Assembly: GCA_964426545.1 (NCBI GenBank)
Contig: CAYRQP010000001.1
Location: 62,001 to 126,000 of the forward strand
Direction of reading: 5' to 3'
DNA: 64,000 nt
Origin: CAYRQP01 sp964426545
Lineage (GTDB): Bacteria; Fermentibacterota; Fermentibacteria; Fermentibacterales; JCC-6
Under the pieces are notes generated by a model that saw only the letters and a program-made list of their open reading frames with translations, was not told the origin of the DNA and searched no databases. The translations under genes and the position numbers were made by a program. Of this stretch, positions 35,901 to 42,978 are shown piece by piece. How positions within the stretch are numbered: position 1 is the first letter of the stretch; each line of letters starts with the position of its first letter.

Positions 35901-36847
35901 TTCTCATCAATAGTACCGTAACTGTCTCCCATTAGGAATGTCTCGGCTGCTTCTCTTCCGTTCATTGTAATTATAGGTACTTCGAGAGACCTGAAAAAAT
36001 CGACGTGGAGGTGAGTTCCGCTCGAAACATGTCTGAGAATGAGAAGACTGATGTCATCATAATTGTATGATGTAAGCATGGCATCGGTCAGCTGTGTAGT
36101 TGTATACCCCCAGAAGCTCAAACGGTCTATCATTGCCTGCTCTTCCGCACTTGCAGCAGGGACTGAATCTGCTCCTGCCACATTGAATACGATATATCCC
36201 TCCTGTGCAGGTGGTCCGTAAAATCCCGGATTGATATTGTGATTAATTCCAAGATTGCGGGGGGATACAGTTGTCTGCATTACTGTCTGATATATATCAT
36301 CACCGCTTTGTGCTGTCAGAGTGATCTCAATCTGAATATGTCTGATCTGGTCGCGCATTGCTTCACCCTGGGGATCATTTATATCGAGAGTTGATCCGTC
36401 TTCATTGAGATATGTAAACTCCAAATGTGTGATATATCCGTCACCTGTAAGTTTGACATAGTCCTCCCTATCCCGAATTTCAACATAGCCGTCATCCAGC
36501 AACTCTATCATCCGGTAATCGGTCGAATCGAGACTCTTCATAGGTTCCCAGTCGGCGTAAAACTCCAGACTGTCTTCTCCGACTGCAACTATCGGATGCC
36601 AATCATCTTCATCCCAGCCCCCCTGAGGCATGTATCCGGCCCAGATTATCGAGTTTTTCATTTCCGATAAAGTCAGTCTCCCTGCGGTAGTCAGTTGATT
36701 CTGCATACTCGCAAAGTGAAAACTCTCAGTTCCCCGCAGGAGAAACAGCATTACAGCACCAAGAACCACAAGAAGAACAACAACTACAATAAGCAGCTCA
36801 ATTAGAGAAAATGCCGGTTTACCTTTTATAAGTTTAAGACTCATCAT
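32915..36847 (-). CDS. Giant pseudopilin with GATase-like and MAM-like domains (1310 aa)
   Basis: A 1310-residue protein with a prepilin N-terminus: a short basic leader and A-FSLIELLIVVVVLL. The cleavage residue is Ala and Glu is at +5. Residues about 30-210 follow the PilW-like pseudopilin fold and resemble the 29336 gene. Residues about 215-320 (YIVFNVAGADSVPAASAEEQ, then a helix and strand) resemble a GATase/ThuA-like secreted domain. The rest contains at least three jelly-roll segments of MAM type, each ending in a GGWxLDNVxV or DGISLDNIIL strand. Start is the ATG at 36847 with AGGAG upstream. The usual pseudopilin has 150-300 residues, so this could place a large adhesive domain at a pilus or pseudopilus tip. 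That role is inferred. Confidence 0.85.
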   Translation of the reverse strand: MMSLKLIKGKPAFSLIELLIVVVVLLVVLGAVMLFLLRGTESFHFASMQNQLTTAGRLTLSEMKNSIIWAGYMPQGGWDEDDWHPIVAVGEDSLEFYADWEPMKSLDSTDYRMIELLDDGYVEIRDREDYVKLTGDGYITHLEFTYLNEDGSTLDINDPQGEAMRDQIRHIQIEITLTAQSGDDIYQTVMQTTVSPRNLGINHNINPGFYGPPAQEGYIVFNVAGADSVPAASAEEQAMIDRLSFWGYTTTQLTDAMLTSYNYDDISLLILRHVSSGTHLHVDFFRSLEVPIITMNGREAAETFLMGDSYGTIDENSMLVEEPAHPLNRDLPSTFSVYADSGYHSSMYDFRSGTTLLTRIDAVDDSSGVSVINEAMPTRRRVHFSPWQATQFTENGGWVLFKNAIEWISYTPDEDPGEALTEEETFDVAYTEEMLVTLWEDGIDPSIATDTTIVYSEDFESKFNPSWQYTPGPINGRCGIITEGGMTFLRLDRDVTGPSVQNMAVWNVDLSDFNENTDNLILKMDSKAGTWETLHDLDGVYLHVESTSTDTLFTIDFEPVRGRTPGDIHYSGSGRVRVHSPSTWQGNGQFITMDAQYQGQYAYNRVMIEASTVGYSNGDVFTVHYRFHDHSDDNHDSGTQSDFVGWNSTGDIDGSFEIIEYLNPNNYSDYSWHDRSVSFTPSSMPDSSIYIIFGQYGNYQADLFNASDGISLDNIILTVTHDDSVYVSIAQPQTSGLEWNTLALDLDAAARSNDQEFSSSFEIMLSQYDQGSWPNYGRGWDDIEIASLTDENTVPGWEHNTLYSDKKGYTGIDDWRIGSESSNDYWEIQNDEGGFSDSSYCYLQTPSVYIPSTAIETFFSFKHQYNTQSNSAGGYVQISSDNGVTWSILPLGYTGICSPEHPAPANTHIYYGAGSRYVWQTASADLSSFAGNLVIIRFVFGAAATVTDGFWKVDDLLIQTTVDVYSIQSIAFNVTSDYPDCTFNNVDIYMSSIPDDSAFTGAGEWNTYSMTLAADGVSLQVQESGWQSISLDSIFYLPEGQQLAVKIEKADSASSEDIVYWEHIQTSDYMCRRSSNDNYDPSVLVRSNDLPFMKIGTSIAEIACDIGLGSTNSISESPLNSEYVYSDFEGIYSFADAAGGIPTAWTHAGTNDDWEFGAPVVVPDVDPWLVPENDGSIAGTDLSDDGYYNNDAWAYLISPAYEMPDSEQSSVILRFDRCVRLSGGDDALVFIGFSEDEDYPTDEEDWILIRTYNTNHSYWDTEEIEMSTAMEAGHDDNADYFFIRYVQSSGSDGVRGGWNLDNVQVFGDAE

Positions 36848-36858
36848 TCCATTTTCTC

Positions 36859-37236
36859 CTAAAATATCGTGCTTAGGGAAATACTGTCGGATCCGGCCGG
36901 TGTTCCGTATTTAACAGTACATTTCACGAGTCTTGCATTTGGGCTTTCGGTAACTGAACTTATTGTCATATATCTATCGAAATCATCATCTATTATCTCC
37001 GGTCCTATAACGGTTCCCGGATCTATCGAACCCACATCGACAGTTCTGTATAACTCAAGTCCCTGTCTTGATATCTCCAAAGCCCTCGTTGCCGAGTCAA
37101 TTGTTTGTGACTGGTTAATCATGTTCAGGAAGAAGAACGCTACTCCGATTATAAGAACAGCAAGTATCGCACTTGCTATCATCAGTTCTATCAGAGTGAA
37201 TCCTCCTGAATGTCTCACCTTAACTGCTTTCAGCAT
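36859..37236 (-). CDS. Type IV pilin-like pseudopilin
   Basis: A 125-residue prepilin starting at the ATG at 37236 after GGGGACAG. The leader of 12 residues ends in Gly, followed by FTLIELMIASAILAVLIIGV, with Glu at +5. The mature part has a long N-terminal helix and a short beta-rich head. The size suits a minor pseudopilin of the GspI/PilV kind. It lies 58 bp downstream of the 37295 gene and 11 bp upstream of the giant pseudopilin gene, in the same direction. Confidence 0.82.
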   Translation of the reverse strand: MLKAVKVRHSGGFTLIELMIASAILAVLIIGVAFFFLNMINQSQTIDSATRALEISRQGLELYRTVDVGSIDPGTVIGPEIIDDDFDRYMTISSVTESPNARLVKCTVKYGTPAGSDSISLSTIF

Positions 37237-37294
37237 TCTGTCCCCGCTTTCAATATAAATATAATGTAACTGTAATATATAATCATTATTTCCC

Positions 37295-37648
37295 TTAATT
37301 CGTTCCCGCATAAATCCGGCGGACAAGTTCGACACGCCCACCCGACTCCGAAGTTACCAGAACTCTGATTTCTCTTTCTGTGTTCGACAGAGTGGCAATT
37401 TCCGTTTCAACTGTAAAACTATTCAACCCTCCCGGGCTTTCAATAAGGTAAGTCCCGTCTTCGGGTAACTCATCCATTGTCTCGTAATCCGTCATTGTTA
37501 TCCTCGCAAGAGTGAGAATATCTCTTCTGGTTTCAACCAATGTTCTTTTCTCTATGAAATATCCTGCTGAAATTGTCAGTGAGAGAGCAACAGTCAATAC
37601 CACTGCAGCAGATATGACAGTTTCGGATAGAGAGAATCCCTTTCTCAT
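37295..37648 (-). CDS. Minor pseudopilin
   Basis: A 117-residue prepilin-like protein with a very short leader MRKG before FSLSETVISAAVVLTVALSLT. The site is G-FSLSE with Glu at +5. The helix is followed by a compact head with EREIRVLVTSESGGRVELVRR, typical of GspI/PilV-like minor pilins. The start overlaps the 37645 stop by 4 nt, showing translational coupling to the VCBS-like protein upstream. Confidence 0.8.
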   Translation of the reverse strand: MRKGFSLSETVISAAVVLTVALSLTISAGYFIEKRTLVETRRDILTLARITMTDYETMDELPEDGTYLIESPGGLNSFTVETEIATLSNTEREIRVLVTSESGGRVELVRRIYAGTN

Positions 37649-39066
37649 CTAATCGAACTCCCCCCCGATGCTACAATATTGGTTCTACCAGTGGTCGGGT
37701 ATATGCAGAACTCATATTCATCGATTAGCACCGGCTCGCAGCCGGGTATTCCCGTCCTTACTTCGATGAGAACTTTCCGGGCATCCCGTCCGCCGGGTTC
37801 TGCCTGAATATCGAGACGGTCATCGTGCAGGACAGCAATATCCGCCCTGCCTGATAAATTGTAATCACCGATTATTCCTGTAAATTCAGATCTCTGATCA
37901 TTCTCTGCATACATTACAGAATCATCGGCTCCACTGCTAAAGTAAACATCGTTCCATCCAAATATCCTGCCTTCGTGACCACTCAGTAATTGTCCTGCTG
38001 CAGGAAGCGGTGCAAATCCGTTCCAAAAGAGTTTTCTCCATGAATACATGCCGTTACTGTTGCACCACAATCCGCCAAGACCGTATCGGCCTTCAATGTA
38101 ACCCCATCCTGCAAGCTCCGAACCACCTGCTCTATCGTGCTGCAGTACTTCCCTTCCTGCAAGATAACAGGTCATTCCATCTTCGTATATCCATGCAAGG
38201 TCATCTTCTCCGTTCAAGTCGAAATCTCCGGTGAAGTAATCGAGCAGTACAGTATCCGACGTACCTGCAGAAACTCGAACACCACTCGAAACATCACCGT
38301 ATAGTTTACCGTTGGGCATAATTACCGGACAGGTGCCTTCCGGAGATGTTAAGGTAAGAACTTTTCCCGATTCAGGGAATACTGCATATCCTGCCCCCGT
38401 AAATTCTGCTATCACGATTTCCTGTTCTTCGTCGATAATGCCTGAAGTAAGTACACAATTCTCTGACCATATCCCGGACGGGATACTGTTCCGAAGCAGT
38501 GTGCCGTTTCTGTCTATCAGGAATAACGAATCTCTCTCATCATACCGACAGATAAGCACAGCTTCATATTCTCCGCCAGTGTTTCCATATACTTCCCATG
38601 AATCAGGTGCTTCTGATATCTCTATTGAAAAAGTCTGTGATACTTCAGTTTCGCCGGACGCAAAGAAGCAGGAATAGAGAATATTATCCGCTATCCCGGC
38701 AACCATCATTCCGCCTGTTGTTCCCACTGCACTGACATCCGTTAACTCAGGAATCACATAACTCATCTTCACATCACTGATATATTCTTTTTCGAGTAGT
38801 CTAATCTCGGTAGAATATCCCCCCAGAATAAACCTCGGGGGTTCTTCTCCTGGACCCAGTTCATCATTCCGCTGCATATTCACATACTTCTCGAGAGCAC
38901 TTTTCTGTGTAAGAGATGCCTGTGCCAGTTCTTCGCGAACTTCTTGACGCTCTGTAATGGATGAAATGTACCCGAAAAGTATGGCAGCCGAGAGCATTGC
39001 AGCTGCAGATGCAAAGACAGCCATGGTGAGAACAGCTCCGCTTCTACTACTTATTCTATATTTCAT
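37645..39066 (-). CDS. PilX-like anchored protein with FG-GAP/VCBS-like repeats
   Basis: About 473 residues. The ATG at 39066 has GAGAGG upstream, and a TTG four codons earlier is possible. An N-terminal basic stretch and membrane helix (about 10-35, SGAVLTMAVFASAAAMLSAA) are followed by an extracytoplasmic part. FG-GAP/VCBS-like segments with D-x-N-G-x-D-D type loops (DFDLNGEDDLAWIYEDG and DYNLSGRADIAVLHDD) suggest beta-propeller blades that may bind calcium. It is the first gene of the pseudopilin cluster. VCBS-type blades often occur in adhesion proteins, so a surface-binding role is inferred. Confidence 0.72.
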   Translation of the reverse strand: MKYRISSRSGAVLTMAVFASAAAMLSAAILFGYISSITERQEVREELAQASLTQKSALEKYVNMQRNDELGPGEEPPRFILGGYSTEIRLLEKEYISDVKMSYVIPELTDVSAVGTTGGMMVAGIADNILYSCFFASGETEVSQTFSIEISEAPDSWEVYGNTGGEYEAVLICRYDERDSLFLIDRNGTLLRNSIPSGIWSENCVLTSGIIDEEQEIVIAEFTGAGYAVFPESGKVLTLTSPEGTCPVIMPNGKLYGDVSSGVRVSAGTSDTVLLDYFTGDFDLNGEDDLAWIYEDGMTCYLAGREVLQHDRAGGSELAGWGYIEGRYGLGGLWCNSNGMYSWRKLFWNGFAPLPAAGQLLSGHEGRIFGWNDVYFSSGADDSVMYAENDQRSEFTGIIGDYNLSGRADIAVLHDDRLDIQAEPGGRDARKVLIEVRTGIPGCEPVLIDEYEFCIYPTTGRTNIVASGGSSIR

Positions 39067-39242
39067 AATACCTCTCAACTAACTTCCACTGTAAATTGAA
39101 GCAAGATACATGCCTGAATATTGATAGTTATATGTGTTATTTATAAGAGATAAATGCTATATTCTCGCGGTTTTAAATTATCGATATGCAAATCCCTGCA
39201 GTTGGTTTGCAGACCCATGCACAATCTTGCCCGCATAGATAC

Positions 39243-39271
39243 TTGACAGTTGTGTACTCAGTGCGTAAATT
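39243..39271 (+). promoter_or_regulatory. Candidate promoter for the DUF4160/DUF2442 pair
   Basis: TTGACA (39243-39248) is followed after 17 nt by TAAATT (39266-39271), four of six matching the -10 consensus. It lies 66 bp upstream of the DUF4160 start. The rest of the 270-bp gap from 39067 is AT-rich and contains only an imperfect GCAAA/TTTGC palindrome near 39188-39211. Confidence 0.45.
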
Positions 39272-39336
39272 AAAATAAAGTGTAACTCGGACAATCGGTA
39301 TTGGATTCTACGAGCAATCAGGTGAAAGGTACAATA

Positions 39337-39596
39337 ATGCCGGAAATATCAAGATTTTTCGGAATAGTAATCAGAATGTTTTATGATGAACACAATCCTC
39401 CGCATTTTCATACTGAATACGGAAGAAAGAAAGCCGTCTTCGATTTTGCCGGAAATGTAATCAGGGGCGATCTTTGCTCAAGGCCAGCAACAAACTCGTT
39501 CGTGAATGGGTTGATATTCATGTAGGGGATCTCGAGGAAGACTGGCTTCTGGCCAAAGATAATCATGACATTAAGAAAATAGACCCGCTGAAGTAG
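39337..39596 (+). pseudogene. DUF4160 protein gene, frameshifted
   Basis: The ATG at 39337 begins MPEISRFFGIVIRMFYDEHN then PPHFHTEYG, the conserved start of DUF4160 proteins. The frame goes on to NVIRGDL and then ends early at a TAG (39523). The family's C-terminal half (KLVREWVDIHVGDLEEDWLL and on to KKIDPLK) is encoded in another frame starting just after GGCGATCTTTG, ending TAG at 39594-39596. One base is missing or one extra slip is needed near 39470-39480. It is either a true mutation or an assembly error. DUF4160 genes are usually paired with DUF2442 genes, as here, and are often proposed as toxin-antitoxin-like modules. That function is not proven. Confidence 0.8.
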
Positions 39597-39604
39597 AGTG
39601 AATA

Positions 39605-39892
39605 ATGTGGAATATGAATGATGTAGTTAAGATTCACTATCGGCACGATTATGTATTTTATATTGAATTTGATGACGGTACGACAGGTGATGTCGATTTC
39701 TCAGTCTATCTCGATAAGGGACCTGTCTTTCTGCCTTTGAAGAAGATAGAGTTTTTCAGGAGAGCAACTATCATGGGAGGAACAATATCATGGCCGAATG
39801 GTGCAGATATTGCTCCGGAAACATTGTATGATATAGTTACTGGTGGATTAGACCGGGTGTGTGACCCGGGTAACTCCCCATATCCTGATTAA
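39605..39892 (+). CDS. DUF2442 family protein
   Basis: A 95-residue protein of the DUF2442 family. The family pattern is clear: VVKIHYRHDYVFYIEFDDG, VDFSVYLDKGPVFLPL and the ending ISWPNGADIAPETLYD. It starts 8 bp after the DUF4160 frame ends and is intact. DUF2442 proteins are often found beside DUF4160 or HTH partners; a regulatory or antitoxin-like role is commonly suggested but not established. Its last 4 bp overlap the 3' end of the convergent radical SAM gene. Confidence 0.82.
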   Translation: MWNMNDVVKIHYRHDYVFYIEFDDGTTGDVDFSVYLDKGPVFLPLKKIEFFRRATIMGGTISWPNGADIAPETLYDIVTGGLDRVCDPGNSPYPD

Positions 39893-40902
39893 TTCAGTAG
39901 ATCCGATTCCGTTGTCTCCACCATACCGGCTTCGACGATTGTCTTCCTTGCATGAGCTAATCCAACATAGAACCTATCCGAATAAAGTTCATACTCATCC
40001 CGAAGTCTCGGCGGGGTCATGTTCACCGTAATGACATTTGCCCCGGCATTGAAACATGCCAGTTGACCGCCTTCCCGTAATCTTTCGAAGGTACTTGTGG
40101 CAGGAATGAGAGTGTTCTTGAGATAGAGTCTCATTGTAGCGATGAACCGCAACCCGAGGTCGACATTCCCTGTTTCCACGTCTTCAAGTGGTGTTCCCTT
40201 TGCAGGAAGGAATATAGACACACTGGACATATCTACATTCAGTTCCTTCATGAGAATAAGGTCATCGGCAAGAGATTCGATGGTCTGCCCGGGAAGTCCC
40301 AGAAGTGGCCCTGAACCGATTTCATACCTGTGTTTCTGAAGGACTTTGAGGAATTCGATTCTATCAGACAGGGTAAATCCGGGTTTCATCTTCTCGAAGA
40401 GTTCAGCATCAGATGTTTCGTGTTTCACTATAAACTTTCGTGCACCTACTTCATACCATAAGTCCAGGTCATGTTCACTGTGTACACCTACACAGAGCAG
40501 AACCATCATGCCCTTGACCGAGATTCTCCTTATTACATCTTCAAGCCACTGAGCACCGTATTCCTCGCTTTCTGCAGCCTGCAGGAAGAATGTCCGTATC
40601 CCGTTTTCATACGCCTTCTGTGCAACTGCTACAATCTCATCCGGCTCGAGTGCAAAGCGAACTGCATCTTCATTTTCCACACGCATACCGCAGTAAATGC
40701 AGCTGCATCTGCAGGAATTGGCGAATTCGATAACCGCACGTATAAATGCCTTATTCCCGAATTCTTCATCCCGGACTTTCCTTGCTGCTTCGAACAGCAA
40801 TTCAGCTTCAACGTCAGATGACAGCAGCATCTGTATCAGGTCACCTTTCGAAAAGTCTGAATCCAGCCGATTGCATATCCAGTCCCTGTTAACTTCACTC
40901 AT
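39889..40902 (-). CDS. HydE/BioB-like radical SAM enzyme
   Basis: A radical SAM protein of about 337 residues. The [4Fe-4S] motif is C64-x3-C68-x2-C71 in ANSCRCSCIYCGMR. The TIM-barrel features (AYENGIRTFFLQAAESE and GSGPLLGLPGQTIESL) resemble HydE, the [FeFe]-hydrogenase maturase, and the related PylB/BioB enzymes. No HydF, HydG or hydrogenase genes are in the window, so a HydE role cannot be confirmed; a HydE-like paralog of unknown reaction is also possible. The ATG at 40902 has GGAGG six bases upstream and overlaps aroE by 8 nt. A TTG at 40914 is less likely. Confidence 0.78.
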   Translation of the reverse strand: MSEVNRDWICNRLDSDFSKGDLIQMLLSSDVEAELLFEAARKVRDEEFGNKAFIRAVIEFANSCRCSCIYCGMRVENEDAVRFALEPDEIVAVAQKAYENGIRTFFLQAAESEEYGAQWLEDVIRRISVKGMMVLLCVGVHSEHDLDLWYEVGARKFIVKHETSDAELFEKMKPGFTLSDRIEFLKVLQKHRYEIGSGPLLGLPGQTIESLADDLILMKELNVDMSSVSIFLPAKGTPLEDVETGNVDLGLRFIATMRLYLKNTLIPATSTFERLREGGQLACFNAGANVITVNMTPPRLRDEYELYSDRFYVGLAHARKTIVEAGMVETTESDLLN

Positions 40903-41695
40903 CCGGTCCTCCAAATTTATGCTTATCTCTCCAATTAATCACATCCGGTGCAATGCCTGTCCATATCCTGAATGACTCCGCTGCCTGAAACACAAGCATA
41001 TCCATCCCCGTGCATACTCGGATACCGTTCTTCTCCAATTCATTCCGCCAGTCCCATCTGCTGTTGTAGTTAAGGTCGAAGAACAGTCCATCCTGAAGTT
41101 CATCCGTATCTATCGGGAATACATCATCATTCTGCCACCCAAGGGTGGTAGCGTTTATTACTGTTCCGCCGGCAAGGTCTATGTCGGTCAGTTCTGATAC
41201 CGGGTTTGCATAAGAGGCACACCAGTCCGGTGCTGTCCGGCAGAATACTTCGAAGTCGAGACTTTCCCTCTTCAATACAAATGCCACTGCACGGGCGGCA
41301 CCCCCACTGCCAACTATGAAAAACGGCGGGTTTGCATCGACGGTCATCAATGCCCTGAGAAAACCGGTAGTATCAGTATTCGAGCCTTCTATTGTATTAT
41401 CCCTGAAAAATACTGTATTCACAACACCGAGTTCCTTTGCATCGCCCTTCAGCATCTCGCAGAATTCAACGACTCTTCTCTTATGTGGGTATGTCACATT
41501 GAAGCCATCGTATCCGGTTTCCCGCAGTTCACTGATTTTCTCCTTCAGATGTTCCGTAGTAACAGGAAGTACAGTATAACTTCCGTTCAGACCTGCTCTC
41601 TTCAGAAACATCTGATGTATGTGCGGGGATAGTGTCTGCTTCAGCGGGTAGCCGATTATTCCTATTTTGTAGAATCTCTGCGGTTTATCGTCCAT
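40895..41695 (-). CDS. aroE: Shikimate dehydrogenase AroE
   Basis: NADP-dependent shikimate dehydrogenase of aromatic amino acid biosynthesis. The 266 residues are the normal length. The substrate domain has YPLKQTLSPHIHQ and the catalytic Lys in GFNVTYPHKRRV; the Asp of GSNTDTTGF is also catalytic. The nucleotide domain shows FIVGSGGAARAVAF, and the conserved INATTLG occurs later. It lies between two radical SAM genes with overlaps on both sides (11 nt with the upstream gene). Its position in that operon is unexpected for a housekeeping gene. Confidence 0.92.
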   Translation of the reverse strand: MDDKPQRFYKIGIIGYPLKQTLSPHIHQMFLKRAGLNGSYTVLPVTTEHLKEKISELRETGYDGFNVTYPHKRRVVEFCEMLKGDAKELGVVNTVFFRDNTIEGSNTDTTGFLRALMTVDANPPFFIVGSGGAARAVAFVLKRESLDFEVFCRTAPDWCASYANPVSELTDIDLAGGTVINATTLGWQNDDVFPIDTDELQDGLFFDLNYNSRWDWRNELEKNGIRVCTGMDMLVFQAAESFRIWTGIAPDVINWRDKHKFGGPDE

Positions 41696-42953
41696 GTCTC
41701 AGCCTTTTCACCTTCTGAAATAACCTGAATAACACATCAGCAAGCCCCTTCGGTTTGCAGAAAACAGGTTCGAAGAAATCACAGTCTTCGGAAACAGCTT
41801 TCTCATTCAGCATTTGTCTCGACATGGGCGAGCCGGGGTAAACCCTTATCGTGCCAATATTTACAAAGGTATCTTTCCATCCGAGAGTAATCCTCACTCT
41901 GAGCATAAAGAACAACTTCATTAATAATGCGCAAAATCCCTCCCCCGGATTGCCGTTGAAGAAGTTGATACCAACATGCAAACCTGCTTTACGGGCAGCT
42001 TTCACAGCAGGAAGCAATTCCGAAGCATTAGACCTCTTACCAAGAAGTTCAAGGCCTGTATCTGTGATCGCATCAGGCGAGAAGTCCACTTTCACAGCAC
42101 CCGCTTCCTTCATCATCTTAAGTTGCTCCGGCGTTATCTTCTCATCGAGCCAGGCACCCCATGCCAATCCCGCATCTGCCTGCCCGATTCCTTCGACCAA
42201 ATGAGTAAAGAAATCCTCGTGGGCATTGAAGACAGAATCAACGAACATGAATGTAGTTGCACCCAGCCGCTTCAGTTCGAGAATATCCCCGATTACATGC
42301 TCCACCGGTCTTTCACGAAACTCTTTTCCACTAAGGAATCCATAGGTGCAGTAAGTACAACGAAATGCACACCCGCGCCTGCTCTGGACACCTATACCGA
42401 AACTGTCCTTATAAGGAGTAATGTCGAAGACATCATACTTCGGGGGGGCTATCGAACTCAAGTCAACTAATCCTCCTTGAAGAAGCCTCTTCCCCTCCAA
42501 TCCCGAGTACTCTGTAGTTCCTTCGACGAGTTCGAGTAGTCTCGGGAGAACTGCTTCACCTTCACCCTGAATAGCGTAGTCTATACGTGAGAACTTCGCG
42601 AGAATTATTTCCGGATATATCGAGAGTCCTGTACCGCCGACAATCACGGTACCCTCCCATTCTTTAAGCACGCTCATAATATCAGCAAAGGCAGGAATGA
42701 AGGAATATGTGACCGGATAGGAACTATCATCGATATTCCGCAACGACACGGCAACAACTTCAGGCACAAAAGCAGCAATCTCTTCAGACAATGCATCAGA
42801 CGGACTCTCTGCTGTACTGAGGTCGAGCCCCCTAACTTCATGTTTATCGAGCTGTCCCGCCAGATAAGCTATTCCCAGCGGATATATGGGTTCTTCGGGT
42901 CTTCCTGTCGGTGACTGCACAAGCAGTATTTTCAATATCTTCTTCTTTCTCAT
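41685..42953 (-). CDS. B12-binding-domain type radical SAM protein
   Basis: A 422-residue protein. The N-terminal third (LLVQSPTGRPEEPIYPLGIAYLAG to PEVVAVSL and TVIVGGTGLSIYPE) resembles the cobalamin-binding domain of B12-dependent radical SAM enzymes, although no clear DxHxxG is seen. The SAM motif is C-x3-C-x2-C in RRGCAFRCTYCTYG. After it come GATTFMFVDSVFNAHEDF and HVGINFFNGNPGEG, typical of the family, which includes methyltransferases and ring-modifying enzymes. Substrate cannot be told from sequence. The ATG at 42953 has no strong ribosome site. It heads an operon with aroE and the HydE-like gene. Confidence 0.8.
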   Translation of the reverse strand: MRKKKILKILLVQSPTGRPEEPIYPLGIAYLAGQLDKHEVRGLDLSTAESPSDALSEEIAAFVPEVVAVSLRNIDDSSYPVTYSFIPAFADIMSVLKEWEGTVIVGGTGLSIYPEIILAKFSRIDYAIQGEGEAVLPRLLELVEGTTEYSGLEGKRLLQGGLVDLSSIAPPKYDVFDITPYKDSFGIGVQSRRGCAFRCTYCTYGFLSGKEFRERPVEHVIGDILELKRLGATTFMFVDSVFNAHEDFFTHLVEGIGQADAGLAWGAWLDEKITPEQLKMMKEAGAVKVDFSPDAITDTGLELLGKRSNASELLPAVKAARKAGLHVGINFFNGNPGEGFCALLMKLFFMLRVRITLGWKDTFVNIGTIRVYPGSPMSRQMLNEKAVSEDCDFFEPVFCKPKGLADVLFRLFQKVKRLRHGR

Positions 42954-42978
42954 CTCTATAAGTATAATATCAAGTATA

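Noticed and set aside
39183..39215. Imperfect GCAAA/TTTGC palindrome as an operator.
   Set aside because: Only five paired bases per arm, no clear promoter overlap and no second copy.
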